Below are positions 1-9,287 of a stretch of DNA of 64,000 nucleotides, one piece after another (position 1 is the stretch's first letter; every line of letters starts with the position of its first letter). The notes under the pieces were generated by a model that was not told the origin of the DNA, ran no database searches, and saw only the letters and a program-made list of their open reading frames with translations. Location of the stretch: contig NZ_FOOQ01000002.1 in assembly GCF_900113245.1 (NCBI RefSeq), forward strand, positions 842,881-906,880, read 5' to 3'. The stretch comes from Halopelagius inordinatus. Lineage in GTDB: Archaea > Halobacteriota > Halobacteria > Halobacteriales > Haloferacaceae. The position numbers and the translations under genes are program-made.

Positions 1-46
1 CCGCACCCGTCCGAACGCTTTTGGCGCCGGGCGTCCCCCCTCTCGC

Positions 47-973
47 ATGGCGATTGGCGACGTGAAGGCCGTACCCGGCCACGACGACATCTACTACTTG
101 GACACCGGGATGTACGACACCGAAGCGTACGGGTCCGTCTACATCGTGGACGCCGACCGGCCGACGCTGGTCGATTCGGGCATCGGGACGCACTACGAAC
201 GAACCCTGGAGGCTCTCGACGAGGTGGGAATCGACCGAGAGGACGTCGAGTTGATACTCCCGACGCACATCCACCTCGACCACGCGGGCGGGGCGGGATA
301 CCTCGCGGAGGCGTGCCCGAACGCGACGGTGATGACCCACGAAATCGGCGTCCCGCACCTCGTGGACCCCGAACGCCTCGTCGAGGGGACGAAAGCCGCC
401 GTCGGCGACCAGTGGACGTTCTACGTCGACCCGAAACCGGTCCCCGAGGGGCGAATCGAACCGCTCTCCGACGGCGACGAGATATCGCTCGGCGACCGGA
501 CGCTCGACGTGATCGAAGCGCCGGGGCACGCGCCGCACCAGACGATGTTCTACGAACCCGGCGGGGAGGTGCTCTTTACCGGCGACGCCGCGGGTATCTG
601 GGTACCCTCGACGCGCGACATCCGCCAGACGTCGCCGCCGTCGCAGTTCGACCTCGAAGCCTGTCTGGCGGACGTTCGGACCATCGAGGAACTGTCGCCC
701 GAGACCCTCTGTTTCGGTCACTTCGGCCCCAGAGAGTACGACGACGACCTGATGGAGGCGTACAAGCGAACGCTCGTCGAGTGGGTCGAAGCGGTCAGGC
801 GGAAACGCGACGAACTCGGCGACGACGACGCCGTCGTCGAACACTTCGCCGAACACACCGAGATGATAGACGTGTGGGGCGAGACGAAAGCCCGCGAGGA
901 GGAACGCCTGAACACCCGGGGGGTCCTCGGCTATCTCGACTGGCGGGCGAAACAGGACGAAACCGAGGAGTGA
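47..973 (+). CDS. MBL-fold metallo-hydrolase
   Basis: A 308-aa protein of the metallo-beta-lactamase superfamily, probably a cytoplasmic zinc hydrolase (glyoxalase II-like). The metal-binding motif THIHLDHAGG lies near residues 73-82. Further ligands are visible as the His in APGHAPH, the Asp in FTGDAAG and the His in CFGHFGP. The C-terminal 80 residues are helical and charged. The substrate cannot be deduced. It stands alone ahead of an acyl-CoA synthetase, with 116 bases between them. The ATG is preceded by a TTTT-containing stretch about 28 bases upstream, which would suit a leaderless transcript. Confidence 0.9.
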   Translation: MAIGDVKAVPGHDDIYYLDTGMYDTEAYGSVYIVDADRPTLVDSGIGTHYERTLEALDEVGIDREDVELILPTHIHLDHAGGAGYLAEACPNATVMTHEIGVPHLVDPERLVEGTKAAVGDQWTFYVDPKPVPEGRIEPLSDGDEISLGDRTLDVIEAPGHAPHQTMFYEPGGEVLFTGDAAGIWVPSTRDIRQTSPPSQFDLEACLADVRTIEELSPETLCFGHFGPREYDDDLMEAYKRTLVEWVEAVRRKRDELGDDDAVVEHFAEHTEMIDVWGETKAREEERLNTRGVLGYLDWRAKQDETEE

Positions 974-1089
974 CCCGGCGTCGGCGGGCGTAAAACAACT
1001 CCTTTCGAGGGACGGCCAGTTCAACGACGAACAACGTTCGACTACACGAACGTGCATCGTTTTACGTGGGGAACGACCGAGTGAGGAGT

Positions 1090-3078
1090 ATGGACTGGCG
1101 GGACGCCGAATCGGCCTTCGACGACGAGGCCATCGGCCACACGACGCTTTCGAGAATGTTCGAAGACAGCGCAGAGCGGAACGCAGAGCGCGTCGCCCAA
1201 CGGTACAAAGGCGGCATCTACGACCGGTCGCTCGTCGGACGCGGCGTCGTCCCCGAAGCGCCGGACGGCGACTACGCCGACCTGACGTACGGAGAGATGC
1301 GCGGCGTCGTCCGCGCCCTCGCGGCGGGCTTTCGCGAACTGGGCGTGACGACGAACGACCGCGTGGGAATCTTCGCGCACACGCGGATGGAGTGGGCACA
1401 GTGCGACTTCGCGCTCCTCGCCGCGGGTGCGGCGGCCACGACGGTCTACACGTCCTCTTCGGAGCGACAGGTGCGGTATCTCCTCGACGACCCGAACGCG
1501 ACGGGCGTCGTCGTCGAGAGCGCGGACCACCTCCGGCGCGTTCTCGCCGTCGAAGACGACCTGGACCTCGAGTTCGTCGTCGTGATGGACGAGATACCCG
1601 ACGGAAGCGGGATGGCCGGGGCCGTCCGCGACAGAGACGACCTGCTGACTCTCGGCGACGTGCACGAACTCGGCGCGGCGGCGTTCGACGAGGCGACGTA
1701 CGAGGGGTGGCTCGACGAACGCGACCCGGAGGACCTCGCGTCTCTCATCTACACGTCGGGGACGACGGGGACGCCGAAGGGCGTGCGACTCTCCCACCGG
1801 AACTTCCGGTCGAACGTCAACCAGTGTTACCGGCGGTTCGGACCGCGACCCGACAAAGGCGACGCGCCACGCATCGCTCCGGGGTCGGTCACGCTGTCGT
1901 TCCTGCCGTTGGCGCACGTCTTCGAACGCCTGGCGGGACATTACCTCATGTTCGCGGCGGGCGCGACTGTCGCGTACGCCGAGAGTCCCGACACCCTCAG
2001 AGAGGACTTCCAACTCGTCGAACCGACCACGGGGACGAGCGTTCCGCGGGTGTACGAGAAACTGTACGATGCCATCCGCTCGCAGGCCTCGGAGTCGCCG
2101 CTGAAAGAGCGAATCTTCGAGTGGGCCGTCGACGTGGGGCGACGCCACCACGAGAGCGACGCCCCCGGCTACCTCCTCGAAGCCCAGCGCAGACTCGCTG
2201 ACAGACTCGTCTTCGAGCAGGTTCGAGAGGCCCTCGGCGGCAACATCGATTTCTTCATAAGCGGCGGCGGGAGCCTCTCTGCGGACCTGTGTGCGCTGTA
2301 TCACGCGATGGGGCTGCCGATTCTGGAGGGCTACGGGCTGACGGAGACGTCGCCCGTCATCGCCGTCAACCCCGTCGAGGAGCCGAAAGTCGGGACCATC
2401 GGACCCCCCGTAGAGGACGTCGAGGTGAAGGTAGACGACACCGTCGTCGGCGACGACATCCGGGGCGCGGCGGGCGGCGACGTGGGCGAACTGCTCGTCC
2501 GCGGCCCGAACGTGACCGACGGCTACTGGAATCTTCCCGAGGAGACGGCCGCGGCGTTCGACGGCGAGTGGTTCCGGACGGGCGACATCGTCGAACTCCG
2601 CCCGGACGGCTACGTCGCCTTCCGAGAGCGAGCAAAGCGGATTCTCGTCCTCTCGACGGGGAAGAACGTCGCACCAGGCCCCATCGAAGACGCCTTCGCC
2701 TCCAGTTCGGTGGTCGAACAGTGCCTGGTTTTGGGCGACGGCAGGAAGTTCGTCTCCGCGCTCGTCGTCCCGAACTTCCAGGGCGTCCGCGAGTGGGCCG
2801 AAAGCGAGGGGATAGACCTTCCGGAGGACGCCAGAGACCTCTGTCGAGACGACAGAGTGCAGGCGCGGGTGGACGCGGAGATAGACCGCGTCAACGAGTC
2901 GCTCGAGTCCTACGAGCGGATAAAGCAGTTCCGCCTCGTCCCCGAGGAGTTCACGGAGGAAAACGAGATGATGACGCCGACGATGAAAAAGAAGCGACGG
3001 AACATCCTCGACCGGTACGCAGACCAGATAGATATGCTGTACCGCGACTCCGACGACGGGGACGAACGACCGGCCTGA
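1090..3078 (+). CDS. AMP-dependent long-chain acyl-CoA synthetase
   Basis: A 662-aa ANL-superfamily enzyme that activates a fatty acid with ATP and CoA. The phosphate-binding loop YTSGTTGTPKG sits near residue 220, GYGLTETSPV near residue 420 and WFRTGDI near residue 495. The C-terminal lysine region, with many Lys and Arg residues (MKKKRRNILD), matches the FAA1-type long-chain subgroup. I chose the ATG at 1090 over a GTG at 1066 because a purine-rich GAGG stretch precedes it and the first eight codons of the longer form are not protein-like. A thiolase lies in the same neighbourhood (5.9 kb), so a role in fatty-acid degradation is plausible. Confidence 0.93.
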   Translation: MDWRDAESAFDDEAIGHTTLSRMFEDSAERNAERVAQRYKGGIYDRSLVGRGVVPEAPDGDYADLTYGEMRGVVRALAAGFRELGVTTNDRVGIFAHTRMEWAQCDFALLAAGAAATTVYTSSSERQVRYLLDDPNATGVVVESADHLRRVLAVEDDLDLEFVVVMDEIPDGSGMAGAVRDRDDLLTLGDVHELGAAAFDEATYEGWLDERDPEDLASLIYTSGTTGTPKGVRLSHRNFRSNVNQCYRRFGPRPDKGDAPRIAPGSVTLSFLPLAHVFERLAGHYLMFAAGATVAYAESPDTLREDFQLVEPTTGTSVPRVYEKLYDAIRSQASESPLKERIFEWAVDVGRRHHESDAPGYLLEAQRRLADRLVFEQVREALGGNIDFFISGGGSLSADLCALYHAMGLPILEGYGLTETSPVIAVNPVEEPKVGTIGPPVEDVEVKVDDTVVGDDIRGAAGGDVGELLVRGPNVTDGYWNLPEETAAAFDGEWFRTGDIVELRPDGYVAFRERAKRILVLSTGKNVAPGPIEDAFASSSVVEQCLVLGDGRKFVSALVVPNFQGVREWAESEGIDLPEDARDLCRDDRVQARVDAEIDRVNESLESYERIKQFRLVPEEFTEENEMMTPTMKKKRRNILDRYADQIDMLYRDSDDGDERPA

Positions 3079-3220
3079 CCGACCCGTCCGTTTTCGAGCA
3101 TTCGCGTGGTTTCGTCACGTTTTCCGGACAGGCATCCAGTTCCGTCCCCGGAAAGAGCGTCTGAAATGTATGGACTTATGCGTGTTCGTCGCATCGCCCC
3201 AGTCACATGGAGGTGTCATA

Positions 3221-5092
3221 GTGGCTACCGCCGAAGGTGCGAATCTTATCCCTATCGTCGCGGCCATCATCGGTATCGGAGTCGTCTCACAGATCCTCTC
3301 CGACCGATTCCAGGTTCCGAGCGTCGTCTTCTTGCTGTTCTCCGGAATCGTCCTCGGCCCGGAGGTACTCGGAGTCATCGGTCCGGGTTCGTTCGGGAAC
3401 GCGCTCTCGGCCATCGTCGGCCTCTCGGTCGCGATAATCGTCTTCGAGGGTGCGTTCCACCTCCGGGCGTCGAAACTCCGGGAAGCGCCGTCAGCCACGC
3501 TCGGGTTGGTGACCGTCGGCGCGGTGTTATCGCTCCTCGGAACGGCCGTCGCGGTTCACTTCCTACTGGACGCCGCGTGGCCGATTTCCTTTCTCATCGG
3601 CGCGTTGCTCGTCGCCACGGGACCGACGGTCATCACGCCGATTCTCGAAGTCGTCCCGGCGCGGGACCGAGTCGAGGCGGCGTTGGAGGCGGAGGGTATC
3701 GTCAACGACGTGACGGCCGCCATCCTCGCCATCGTCATCTTCGAGGCCATCATCTCCGGCATCACCAGCGCTCCGGAACTGCTCACCCTGTTTGCCGAAC
3801 GTCTCGGGGTCGGCATCCTCGTCGGCGGACTCGTCGCGGCGACCGTCTACTACGCGCTCCGGTACGTCGACCTCTCGCCGGGGAACGCCCCGCAGAACGC
3901 GCGATTGCTCGTCCTCGCCGGCGCACTCGTCGCCTACGGTGCCGCCGACACGATTGCGACGGAAGCCGGCATCGCCGCGGTGGCGACCGCCGGTATCCTC
4001 CTCGCCAATCTGGACGTGCCCTACGAGGAGGACATCTCCGCGTTCAAGGGGGACATCACCCTCCTCGTGCTCTCGTTCGTCTTCATCGCCTTGGCGGCGC
4101 TCTTGCAGTTCGAGACCCTCCTCGCTCTCGGCGTGGGCGGACTCGGCGTCGTCGTCGCCGTCGCACTCGTGGTCCGACCGCTCGGCGTCTTCCTCTCGAC
4201 CGTCGGCGACCGGTTCAGCCGACAAGAGCGGACGTTCATGAGCCTCGTCGGACCGCGCGGCATCATCCCGGCGTCCGTCGCGACGCTTTTCGCCATCGAA
4301 TTTCGTGCACAGGGGCTGACGGAGGCCGCCGACCTCCTCGTCGGAACCGTCTTTCTCGTCATCCTCGCGACAGTCGTCCTCGAAGGCGGGTTCGCCCGCC
4401 GAATCGCAGAATACCTCGACATCATACCAATGCGTGTACTCGTCATCGGAGGCGGAAAGGTGGGCAGAGAGCTCGCCGCCCGCCTCGAAAACCGCGGAGA
4501 GAACGTAGTGTTGATCGATCAAAACCAAGAGGCCGTCGAAATCGCCCGCAACGACGGGTTCACGGTCCACAAAGGCGACGGCACCGACACGGACGTGCTC
4601 CGCTCGGCCGGGGCGGAGAACAGTCGCATCGTCGTCGCCGCGACGGGCGACGACGACGTGAACCTGCTCGTCGCCCAACTCGTCAACTCGAAGTTCGACC
4701 CCGAGACCATTCTCGCGCGGGCGAACAACCCCGACAACGTGGACGCGTTCGAGGAACTCGGCGTCCGGACCATCTCGGCGACCCGCGCCACGGCGCAGGC
4801 GATGGACAACTACATCGAACGGCCGGCGATGATGGACTGGATGGGCGAGGTCGGTCACACCGGCGACATCCAAGAGGTCGAACTGACGGCCGAAGAGCAC
4901 GTCGGACGCACCGTCCGCGAAGTCGGGCCGGAACTCCCCGAGGGATGTATCATCGTGTTGGTCGCCAGAGACGGAAACACGCGCGTTCCCACCGCCGACT
5001 TCACGCTACAGAGGGGTGACCGAATCACGGTCATCGGCGCCAACGAATCGGTTCGCGAGGCGCTACAGTACGTCCACCCCGACGACCGGTAG
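3221..5092 (+). CDS. Cation/proton antiporter with C-terminal TrkA domains
   Basis: A 623-aa protein in two parts. About residues 1-395 form a hydrophobic CPA-type Na+(K+)/H+ exchanger domain with roughly 12 membrane segments. From residue 404 there is a TrkA-N nucleotide-binding domain (VIGGGKVGRELAARLENRG, acidic end of strand 2 at VVLIDQN), then a TrkA-C domain from about residue 545. This is the KefB/NhaP2-like fusion in which a cytoplasmic Rossmann domain gates transport. The GTG at 3221 is preferred over the ATG at 3170 because GGAGGTG lies 6 bases upstream and the exchanger domain begins immediately after it. Confidence 0.9.
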   Translation: MATAEGANLIPIVAAIIGIGVVSQILSDRFQVPSVVFLLFSGIVLGPEVLGVIGPGSFGNALSAIVGLSVAIIVFEGAFHLRASKLREAPSATLGLVTVGAVLSLLGTAVAVHFLLDAAWPISFLIGALLVATGPTVITPILEVVPARDRVEAALEAEGIVNDVTAAILAIVIFEAIISGITSAPELLTLFAERLGVGILVGGLVAATVYYALRYVDLSPGNAPQNARLLVLAGALVAYGAADTIATEAGIAAVATAGILLANLDVPYEEDISAFKGDITLLVLSFVFIALAALLQFETLLALGVGGLGVVVAVALVVRPLGVFLSTVGDRFSRQERTFMSLVGPRGIIPASVATLFAIEFRAQGLTEAADLLVGTVFLVILATVVLEGGFARRIAEYLDIIPMRVLVIGGGKVGRELAARLENRGENVVLIDQNQEAVEIARNDGFTVHKGDGTDTDVLRSAGAENSRIVVAATGDDDVNLLVAQLVNSKFDPETILARANNPDNVDAFEELGVRTISATRATAQAMDNYIERPAMMDWMGEVGHTGDIQEVELTAEEHVGRTVREVGPELPEGCIIVLVARDGNTRVPTADFTLQRGDRITVIGANESVREALQYVHPDDR

Positions 5093-5122
5093 TCGCGGCG
5101 GGGACTCGCGCCTCGGCGGCGT

Positions 5123-5788
5123 TCACCCCTCGTCGCCGCGACGTCGAAACGCCGCGGCGGCGGACGCCGCAGTCACGCCGAGGACGCCCGCGACGGCGTC
5201 GAATCCGGGAATCGCTCCGCCGGTTTCCGTCCCCGGTGCCGCGGGCGTCCCGACGTCGCTCGCTTCGACTTCTTCGACTCCGAGCGTCACGAAGTCGCTC
5301 GGACACTCGGACTGACTGTTTATCACGAGTACGCTCCCCGAGTCGATGACGGTGCCCTGTTGGGTGGTCGTGTAGAGCGTCACCTCCTCTGAGGGTCGGT
5401 CGCCCGTCGTCTCGAAGATGGTGGCGTCGAAGGCGGTGATGTCGTCTTCCGCGCCCACGAAGTTGCAGTCGCCGACGCCCGTGGCGTCGGCCTGACGGTC
5501 GAATCCGGTCACCTGAAGAAACAGGCCCACGTAGTTCGACTGGTCGAACGTCGGCGCGTCCGTCGGCAGGGCGGCCTGTGTGGTCACCGGTTCCGCGGTG
5601 TCGTCGGTCTCCGGCGGCCCCGTCTGTGACTCTCCCGTGGTCTCGGCTTGGGCCGCCGCGCCGCCGACGAACGCCGGAAATGAGGCGGCGACACCGGCGG
5701 TTGCGGCGCCTCCGAGCAGTCGTCGGCGCGTCACCGTCTGTGCGTCCCGACCCGACCCAGAACCGTCTGTTCGGTGTCCGTCGGTCAC
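5123..5788 (-). CDS. Tat-exported PGF-CTERM surface protein
   Basis: A 221-aa secreted protein. The N-terminus carries a twin-arginine signal (TRRRLLGGAATAGVAA) followed by an AQA-type cleavage region. The C-terminus has the tripartite PGF-CTERM sorting signal: IPGF, a hydrophobic stretch of about 18 residues, then an Arg cluster (FRRRGDEG). In haloarchaea this signal is processed by archaeosortase A with transfer to a membrane lipid, so the mature protein is probably lipid-anchored on the outer face. The middle (about residues 60-180) is a Thr/Asp-rich beta-type domain I do not recognise. It is convergent with the antiporter gene, 30 bases away. Confidence 0.8.
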   Translation of the reverse strand: MTDGHRTDGSGSGRDAQTVTRRRLLGGAATAGVAASFPAFVGGAAAQAETTGESQTGPPETDDTAEPVTTQAALPTDAPTFDQSNYVGLFLQVTGFDRQADATGVGDCNFVGAEDDITAFDATIFETTGDRPSEEVTLYTTTQQGTVIDSGSVLVINSQSECPSDFVTLGVEEVEASDVGTPAAPGTETGGAIPGFDAVAGVLGVTAASAAAAFRRRGDEG

Positions 5789-5853
5789 GGGAGGTCGTTC
5801 GTCCGGAAGGCCGAAAAGAATCGTGGCCGACTTCGGCCGCCGGTTCAGCCGAC

Positions 5854-6987
5854 TCAGCGGCTGAATTCGATGGCCGCGCCCTGACCGAACCCGACGCAGA
5901 GCGTCGCGAGTCCGCGCTCTTCGTCGCGCTTTATCATCTCGTGAATCAGCGTCACCGGGAGGCGCGCGCCGGACGCGCCGAGGGGGTGACCGAGGGCTAT
6001 CGCGCCGCCGTTGACGTTGTATCGGTCTTCGTCGATACCGAGTTCGTCGCGGGCGTAGACGGCTTGACTGGCGAACGCCTCGTTCAGTTCGACGAGACCG
6101 TAGTCCGAGATATCGCGGCCGCTACGTTCGAGGAGTTGCCGCGTCGCCGGCACCGGACCGATACCCATCACCGTCGGGTCCACCCCGGCGACGGCGTTCG
6201 TTCCGACCTCCGCGAGCACGTCTAAGCCGTTTTCGTCCGCGAACTCCCGACTCGTGACGAGAACCGCCGCCGCGCCGTCGGTTATCTGCGAGGAGTTGCC
6301 CGCGGTGACGGTTCCGTCGCCGGTGAACGCGGGCGAGAGGTCCGCGAGCGCTTCGACGGAGGTGTCGCGGCGGATTCCTTCGTCGTCGGTGACGACGCCG
6401 TCCTCGGTCTCTATCGGGACGATTTCGTCGTCGAAGCGACCCGATTCGGTCGCCTCCGTCGCCCGACGGTGACTCCGGACGGCGTACTCGTCTTGCTCGT
6501 CGCGGGAGACGCCCTTCTGTTCTGCCACCTTCTCCGCTGTCATCCCCATCTGGAGTTGGAAGATGTTGTACTTCTCCGACAGTTCGGGGTGGAGATGCTG
6601 GTAGGAGTCGCCGTCCATCGGGACGCGACTCATGCTCTCGACGCCGCCCGCGATGATGCACTCGCGGTTCCCCGCGGCGATGGCGTCGGACGCGGAGATG
6701 ATAGACTGCATCGAGGAGGCGCACCAGCGGTTGATGCTCGTCGCGGGCACGCCCTCGCCGAGTTCCGAGAGGAGGGCGATGACCCGCGCGACGTTGTTGT
6801 CCTGTTCGCCGCGTTGCTGTGCGACCCCCCACATCAGGTCGTTCACGTCGGCGCTCTCTACTCCGGTCTCTTCCAGTATGTGGTCGATAAGAGCGACCGA
6901 AAGGTCCTCGCTTCGCGTGTCTTCGAAGACGCCGCCGGCCTTTCCGAACGGGGTTCGGTACGCGGCCGCGATGACTGGCGTAGGCAT
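5854..6987 (-). CDS. Thiolase (acetyl-CoA C-acyltransferase)
   Basis: A 377-aa thiolase. The acyl-accepting Cys is in NRWCASSMQS near residue 85, the catalytic His in ALGHPLGASG near residue 338 and the second Cys in TLCVGFGQG near residue 367. It would cleave 3-ketoacyl-CoA or condense acetyl-CoA. An in-frame ATG lies 27 bases further upstream at 7014. The ATTTAT at 7014-7019 sits about 27-32 bases before the ATG at 6987, the expected TATA position for a leaderless transcript, so I prefer 6987. The lack of an adjacent DUF35/OB-fold partner gene favours a classical degradative thiolase over the archaeal HMG-CoA-linked acetyltransferase complex. Confidence 0.92.
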   Translation of the reverse strand: MPTPVIAAAYRTPFGKAGGVFEDTRSEDLSVALIDHILEETGVESADVNDLMWGVAQQRGEQDNNVARVIALLSELGEGVPATSINRWCASSMQSIISASDAIAAGNRECIIAGGVESMSRVPMDGDSYQHLHPELSEKYNIFQLQMGMTAEKVAEQKGVSRDEQDEYAVRSHRRATEATESGRFDDEIVPIETEDGVVTDDEGIRRDTSVEALADLSPAFTGDGTVTAGNSSQITDGAAAVLVTSREFADENGLDVLAEVGTNAVAGVDPTVMGIGPVPATRQLLERSGRDISDYGLVELNEAFASQAVYARDELGIDEDRYNVNGGAIALGHPLGASGARLPVTLIHEMIKRDEERGLATLCVGFGQGAAIEFSR

Positions 6988-7050
6988 ACTCTCGGTTCGA
7001 ACGTCTGTAGCCATAAATGGGGCAGAACTCGAAGGAGAACGCACGGAGTT

Positions 7051-7206
7051 TCACGTGTCCGGGGTTTCACGGCGGACGCCGCCTCGGGCGTCCGCGACGG
7101 CGAACAGTTCCGGCGCGACGTCGGCGGAGGCGTGCTGTCTGGTTCGCGTCGCCTCCGACCGGTCCGGTGCGGCGTCGTTCGCCGCGGACGACTCCCCGTC
7201 CGGCAC
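7051..7206 (-). CDS. Possible 51-aa protein downstream of nirA
   Basis: A short frame starting with GTG 4 bases after the nirA stop codon and running 51 codons. The translation begins MPDGESSAANDAAPDR and ends GGVRRETPDT, and third codon positions are strongly G/C. Tight spacing to nirA suggests translational coupling at the end of the nitrite reductase transcript. I recognise no family. GC-rich DNA gives long open frames by chance, so it could be spurious. Confidence 0.4.
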   Translation of the reverse strand: MPDGESSAANDAAPDRSEATRTRQHASADVAPELFAVADARGGVRRETPDT

Positions 7207-7210
7207 CGTC

Positions 7211-8974
7211 TCAGTCGTCCGCCGTCCCCGTCGCGTCGGCCGGCGACACCTCCTCGTCGTCGGCGAACGGATACCACGCCTGTTTGGCGTCGTACATGTA
7301 CGGGTCTCGGTAGTCGGTCTCCTCGGGTTCGGCGAGTTCGACGATGGATTCGGTGCCGAACGCGTCGACCCACTCGCGAAACGTCTGGCCGTCCTCGCGG
7401 TGGGCCGCGAACGCTTCCAGTAGGTTTCGAAGCGCGCCGGGCACCTCGTCCGCGGGGACGCGTTGGCGAACCCACTCGACGAACGAGGGGTCCTCGCCGA
7501 CGCCGCCGCCGACGCCGATGTCCAACGCTTCGACCATCTGACCGTCCTTGCGCGCGCGCATCCCGAACAGGCCGATGTCGGCGGTGTTGGCCTGCCCGCA
7601 GTCGGCGGTACAGCCCGAGTAGTGAATCTTGATGGTCTCTACGTCGTCAGGGAGGTTCACGTTCTCGGTGAGCCACCTGAGCAAAAGCGCCGTCCGGGCT
7701 TTCGTCTCCGTCAGCGCCAGCGAACAGAACTCCGTACCCGTACACGCCATCGCGCCGCGAGTGAACGGAGTCGGCTCGGGTGTGTACGTCTCCAAGAGCG
7801 GTTCCGAGAGCAGAGCGTCGAGTTCGTCGTCCGGAACGTCCACCACGATGGGGTTCTGCCGACGAGTGAGTCGAACCTCCCCGGAGCCGTACGCGTCCGC
7901 GAGGTCGGCGAGCGCTATCGCGTCCCGGGCGGGCATGCGTCCCACGGGGACGCTCAGGCCGACGTAGTTCCGCCCGTCGTTTTGGTCGTGGACGCCGACG
8001 TGGTCGGCTTTCCCCTCGTCCGGCGACCGACCCGCGTTGTAGGTGTACTCCTCGCGGAGGCTCTCTCCGGCGCGTTCGAGTTCGAAATCGACGTACTCGG
8101 CCTGCAACAGGTCGCGGATTTCCGCGGGGCCGCGGTCGTCCACGAAGAAGCGCGCTCGGTTCTTCGAGCGAACGTCTCTGTCGCCGTGGTCGTGGTAGAG
8201 TCGTACGAACCCGCTGACCACCTCGTACGCCTCGTCTTCGTCCGCCACGAACACGTCGAGAGGGCGGGCGACGCGGGGTTCTCGGCTGCCGAGTCCGCCG
8301 CCGACGCGGACGTTGTAGCCGAGGACGGTCTCTCCCTCGACGTCCTTGCGCGCGGGTTCGAGGCCCACGTCGTTGATGCTGTCTTGGGCACAGCCCTCGT
8401 GACAGCCGGTGACGCTGATGTTGAACTTCCGCGGCATGTTCGCGAGAGCGTCGTCGTCGCGAAGTTCCTCTTGGAACCGGTCGAGAAGCGGCGTCGTGTC
8501 CACGAGTTCACCGGCGTCCTTGCCGGCGACCGGACAGCCGACGATGTTGCGCATCGTATCGCCCCCGGCCGAACGCGTCGAGACGCCCACGGACTCCAAC
8601 GTCTCCCATATCTCGGGCACGTCCGAGAGGCGAATCCAGTGCAGTTGGACCGACTGCCGGGTCGTCAGGTCTATCCAGCCGTTGCCGAACTCGGGGTTCG
8701 AGACGGGGCCTCTCGCGTAGTCGCGGGCCACCTCGGCTATCGTGCGGAGTTGGTCCGGCTTCAGGCGGCCGTCCGCGTTCGTCAACCGCATCATGAAGTA
8801 GCCCTCCTGCCCGGTGCGCTGGTGGAAGATACCCCAGAACTTGAACCGGGTGAACCACTCCTCGCGTTCGTCCTCCGGGATGGACTCCCAGCCGTCTTCC
8901 GCGAACTCCAGAATCTTCTCGCGGACGGCGTCGCCGTACATCTCCTCTTTGTACGCTTCTTTCTTATGCGCCAT
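7211..8974 (-). CDS. nirA: Assimilatory ferredoxin-nitrite reductase
   Basis: A 587-aa siroheme and 4Fe-4S enzyme of the nitrite/sulfite reductase family. It reduces nitrite to ammonium with electrons from ferredoxin. Two half-repeats are seen, each with a ferredoxin-like domain and a catalytic domain. The cluster ligands are ACTGTEFC (C-x5-C) and GCTADC (C-x3-C) near residues 405-450. TRQSVQLHW and TRRQNPIVV are the matching siroheme-contact segments. Together with mobA and nasA upstream on the same strand it forms an assimilatory nitrate block like that of Haloferax mediterranei (there called nasD). It has its own upstream region with a motif shared with nasA. Confidence 0.92.
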   Translation of the reverse strand: MAHKKEAYKEEMYGDAVREKILEFAEDGWESIPEDEREEWFTRFKFWGIFHQRTGQEGYFMMRLTNADGRLKPDQLRTIAEVARDYARGPVSNPEFGNGWIDLTTRQSVQLHWIRLSDVPEIWETLESVGVSTRSAGGDTMRNIVGCPVAGKDAGELVDTTPLLDRFQEELRDDDALANMPRKFNISVTGCHEGCAQDSINDVGLEPARKDVEGETVLGYNVRVGGGLGSREPRVARPLDVFVADEDEAYEVVSGFVRLYHDHGDRDVRSKNRARFFVDDRGPAEIRDLLQAEYVDFELERAGESLREEYTYNAGRSPDEGKADHVGVHDQNDGRNYVGLSVPVGRMPARDAIALADLADAYGSGEVRLTRRQNPIVVDVPDDELDALLSEPLLETYTPEPTPFTRGAMACTGTEFCSLALTETKARTALLLRWLTENVNLPDDVETIKIHYSGCTADCGQANTADIGLFGMRARKDGQMVEALDIGVGGGVGEDPSFVEWVRQRVPADEVPGALRNLLEAFAAHREDGQTFREWVDAFGTESIVELAEPEETDYRDPYMYDAKQAWYPFADDEEVSPADATGTADD

Positions 8975-9029
8975 CGCGAATCACCGACGGAGTCTCCGCC
9001 TTCGGTTGCGTGTGCGTGTGAACGTTCAT
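8964..9029 (-). CDS. Possible leader peptide (uORF) of nirA
   Basis: A 21-codon frame with an ATG 55 bases upstream of the nirA ATG. The predicted peptide starts MNVHTHTQPKAETPSV. Its TAA stop overlaps the start of nirA by 11 bases, so ribosomes ending the uORF would meet the nirA start. It lies downstream of the promoter-like motif at 9085-9099 and would therefore be inside the transcript. Regulation is inferred from the arrangement only. Confidence 0.35.
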   Translation of the reverse strand: MNVHTHTQPKAETPSVIRDGA

Positions 9030-9084
9030 TCGTCGGTGATGGCTGTGGCAGCCACGCACATAGTGTTAACCGTTGAAAAACAAA

Positions 9085-9099
9085 ACATATGAGCATATA
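9085..9099 (-). promoter_or_regulatory. Promoter-like nas box upstream of nirA
   Basis: Read on the minus strand it is TATA, five variable bases, then ATATGT. The identical pattern with the same spacing occurs upstream of nasA at 12220-12234. It sits in a locally AT-rich stretch about 110 bases before the nirA ATG. It may be the TATA element plus an operator for a nitrogen regulator. Confidence 0.55.
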
Positions 9100-9161
9100 T
9101 TCCCGGCTTCTTCGTATTTATAATCACCAGTGCAGAATATAAGGTGGTTTACTTCCACTTC

Positions 9162-9187
9162 TCGAAGTCAAAAGTTGACATCTTCGA
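9162..9187. promoter_or_regulatory. Nested inverted repeat between mobA and nirA
   Basis: Outer arms TCGAAG and CTTCGA enclose inner arms TCAA and TTGA, with an asymmetric 3-base bulge. It lies in the 313-base mobA-nirA gap, about 65 bases further from nirA than the nas box. No T-run follows on the minus strand, so an operator is more likely than a terminator. The rest of the gap shows AT-rich TATA-like stretches and no gene apart from the possible uORF. Confidence 0.4.
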
Positions 9188-9287
9188 ACGGGTATAACGA
9201 ACGATGATTAACTATTCCGCGCGGAGAGCCGCCGGGCTCCGGTGCGGCGAGAACGCGCGAAAAAAGACGGGAGGGGGAATCGACCCC

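Noticed and set aside
1042-2304. A 420-codon minus-strand frame opposite the acyl-CoA synthetase
   Set aside because: It is the antisense of a well-supported gene; no family motif.
3106-5019. A 637-codon open frame in the antiporter region
   Set aside because: It is Arg/Pro/His-rich, unlike a haloarchaeal protein, while the antiporter frame has clear domains and a good ribosome binding site.
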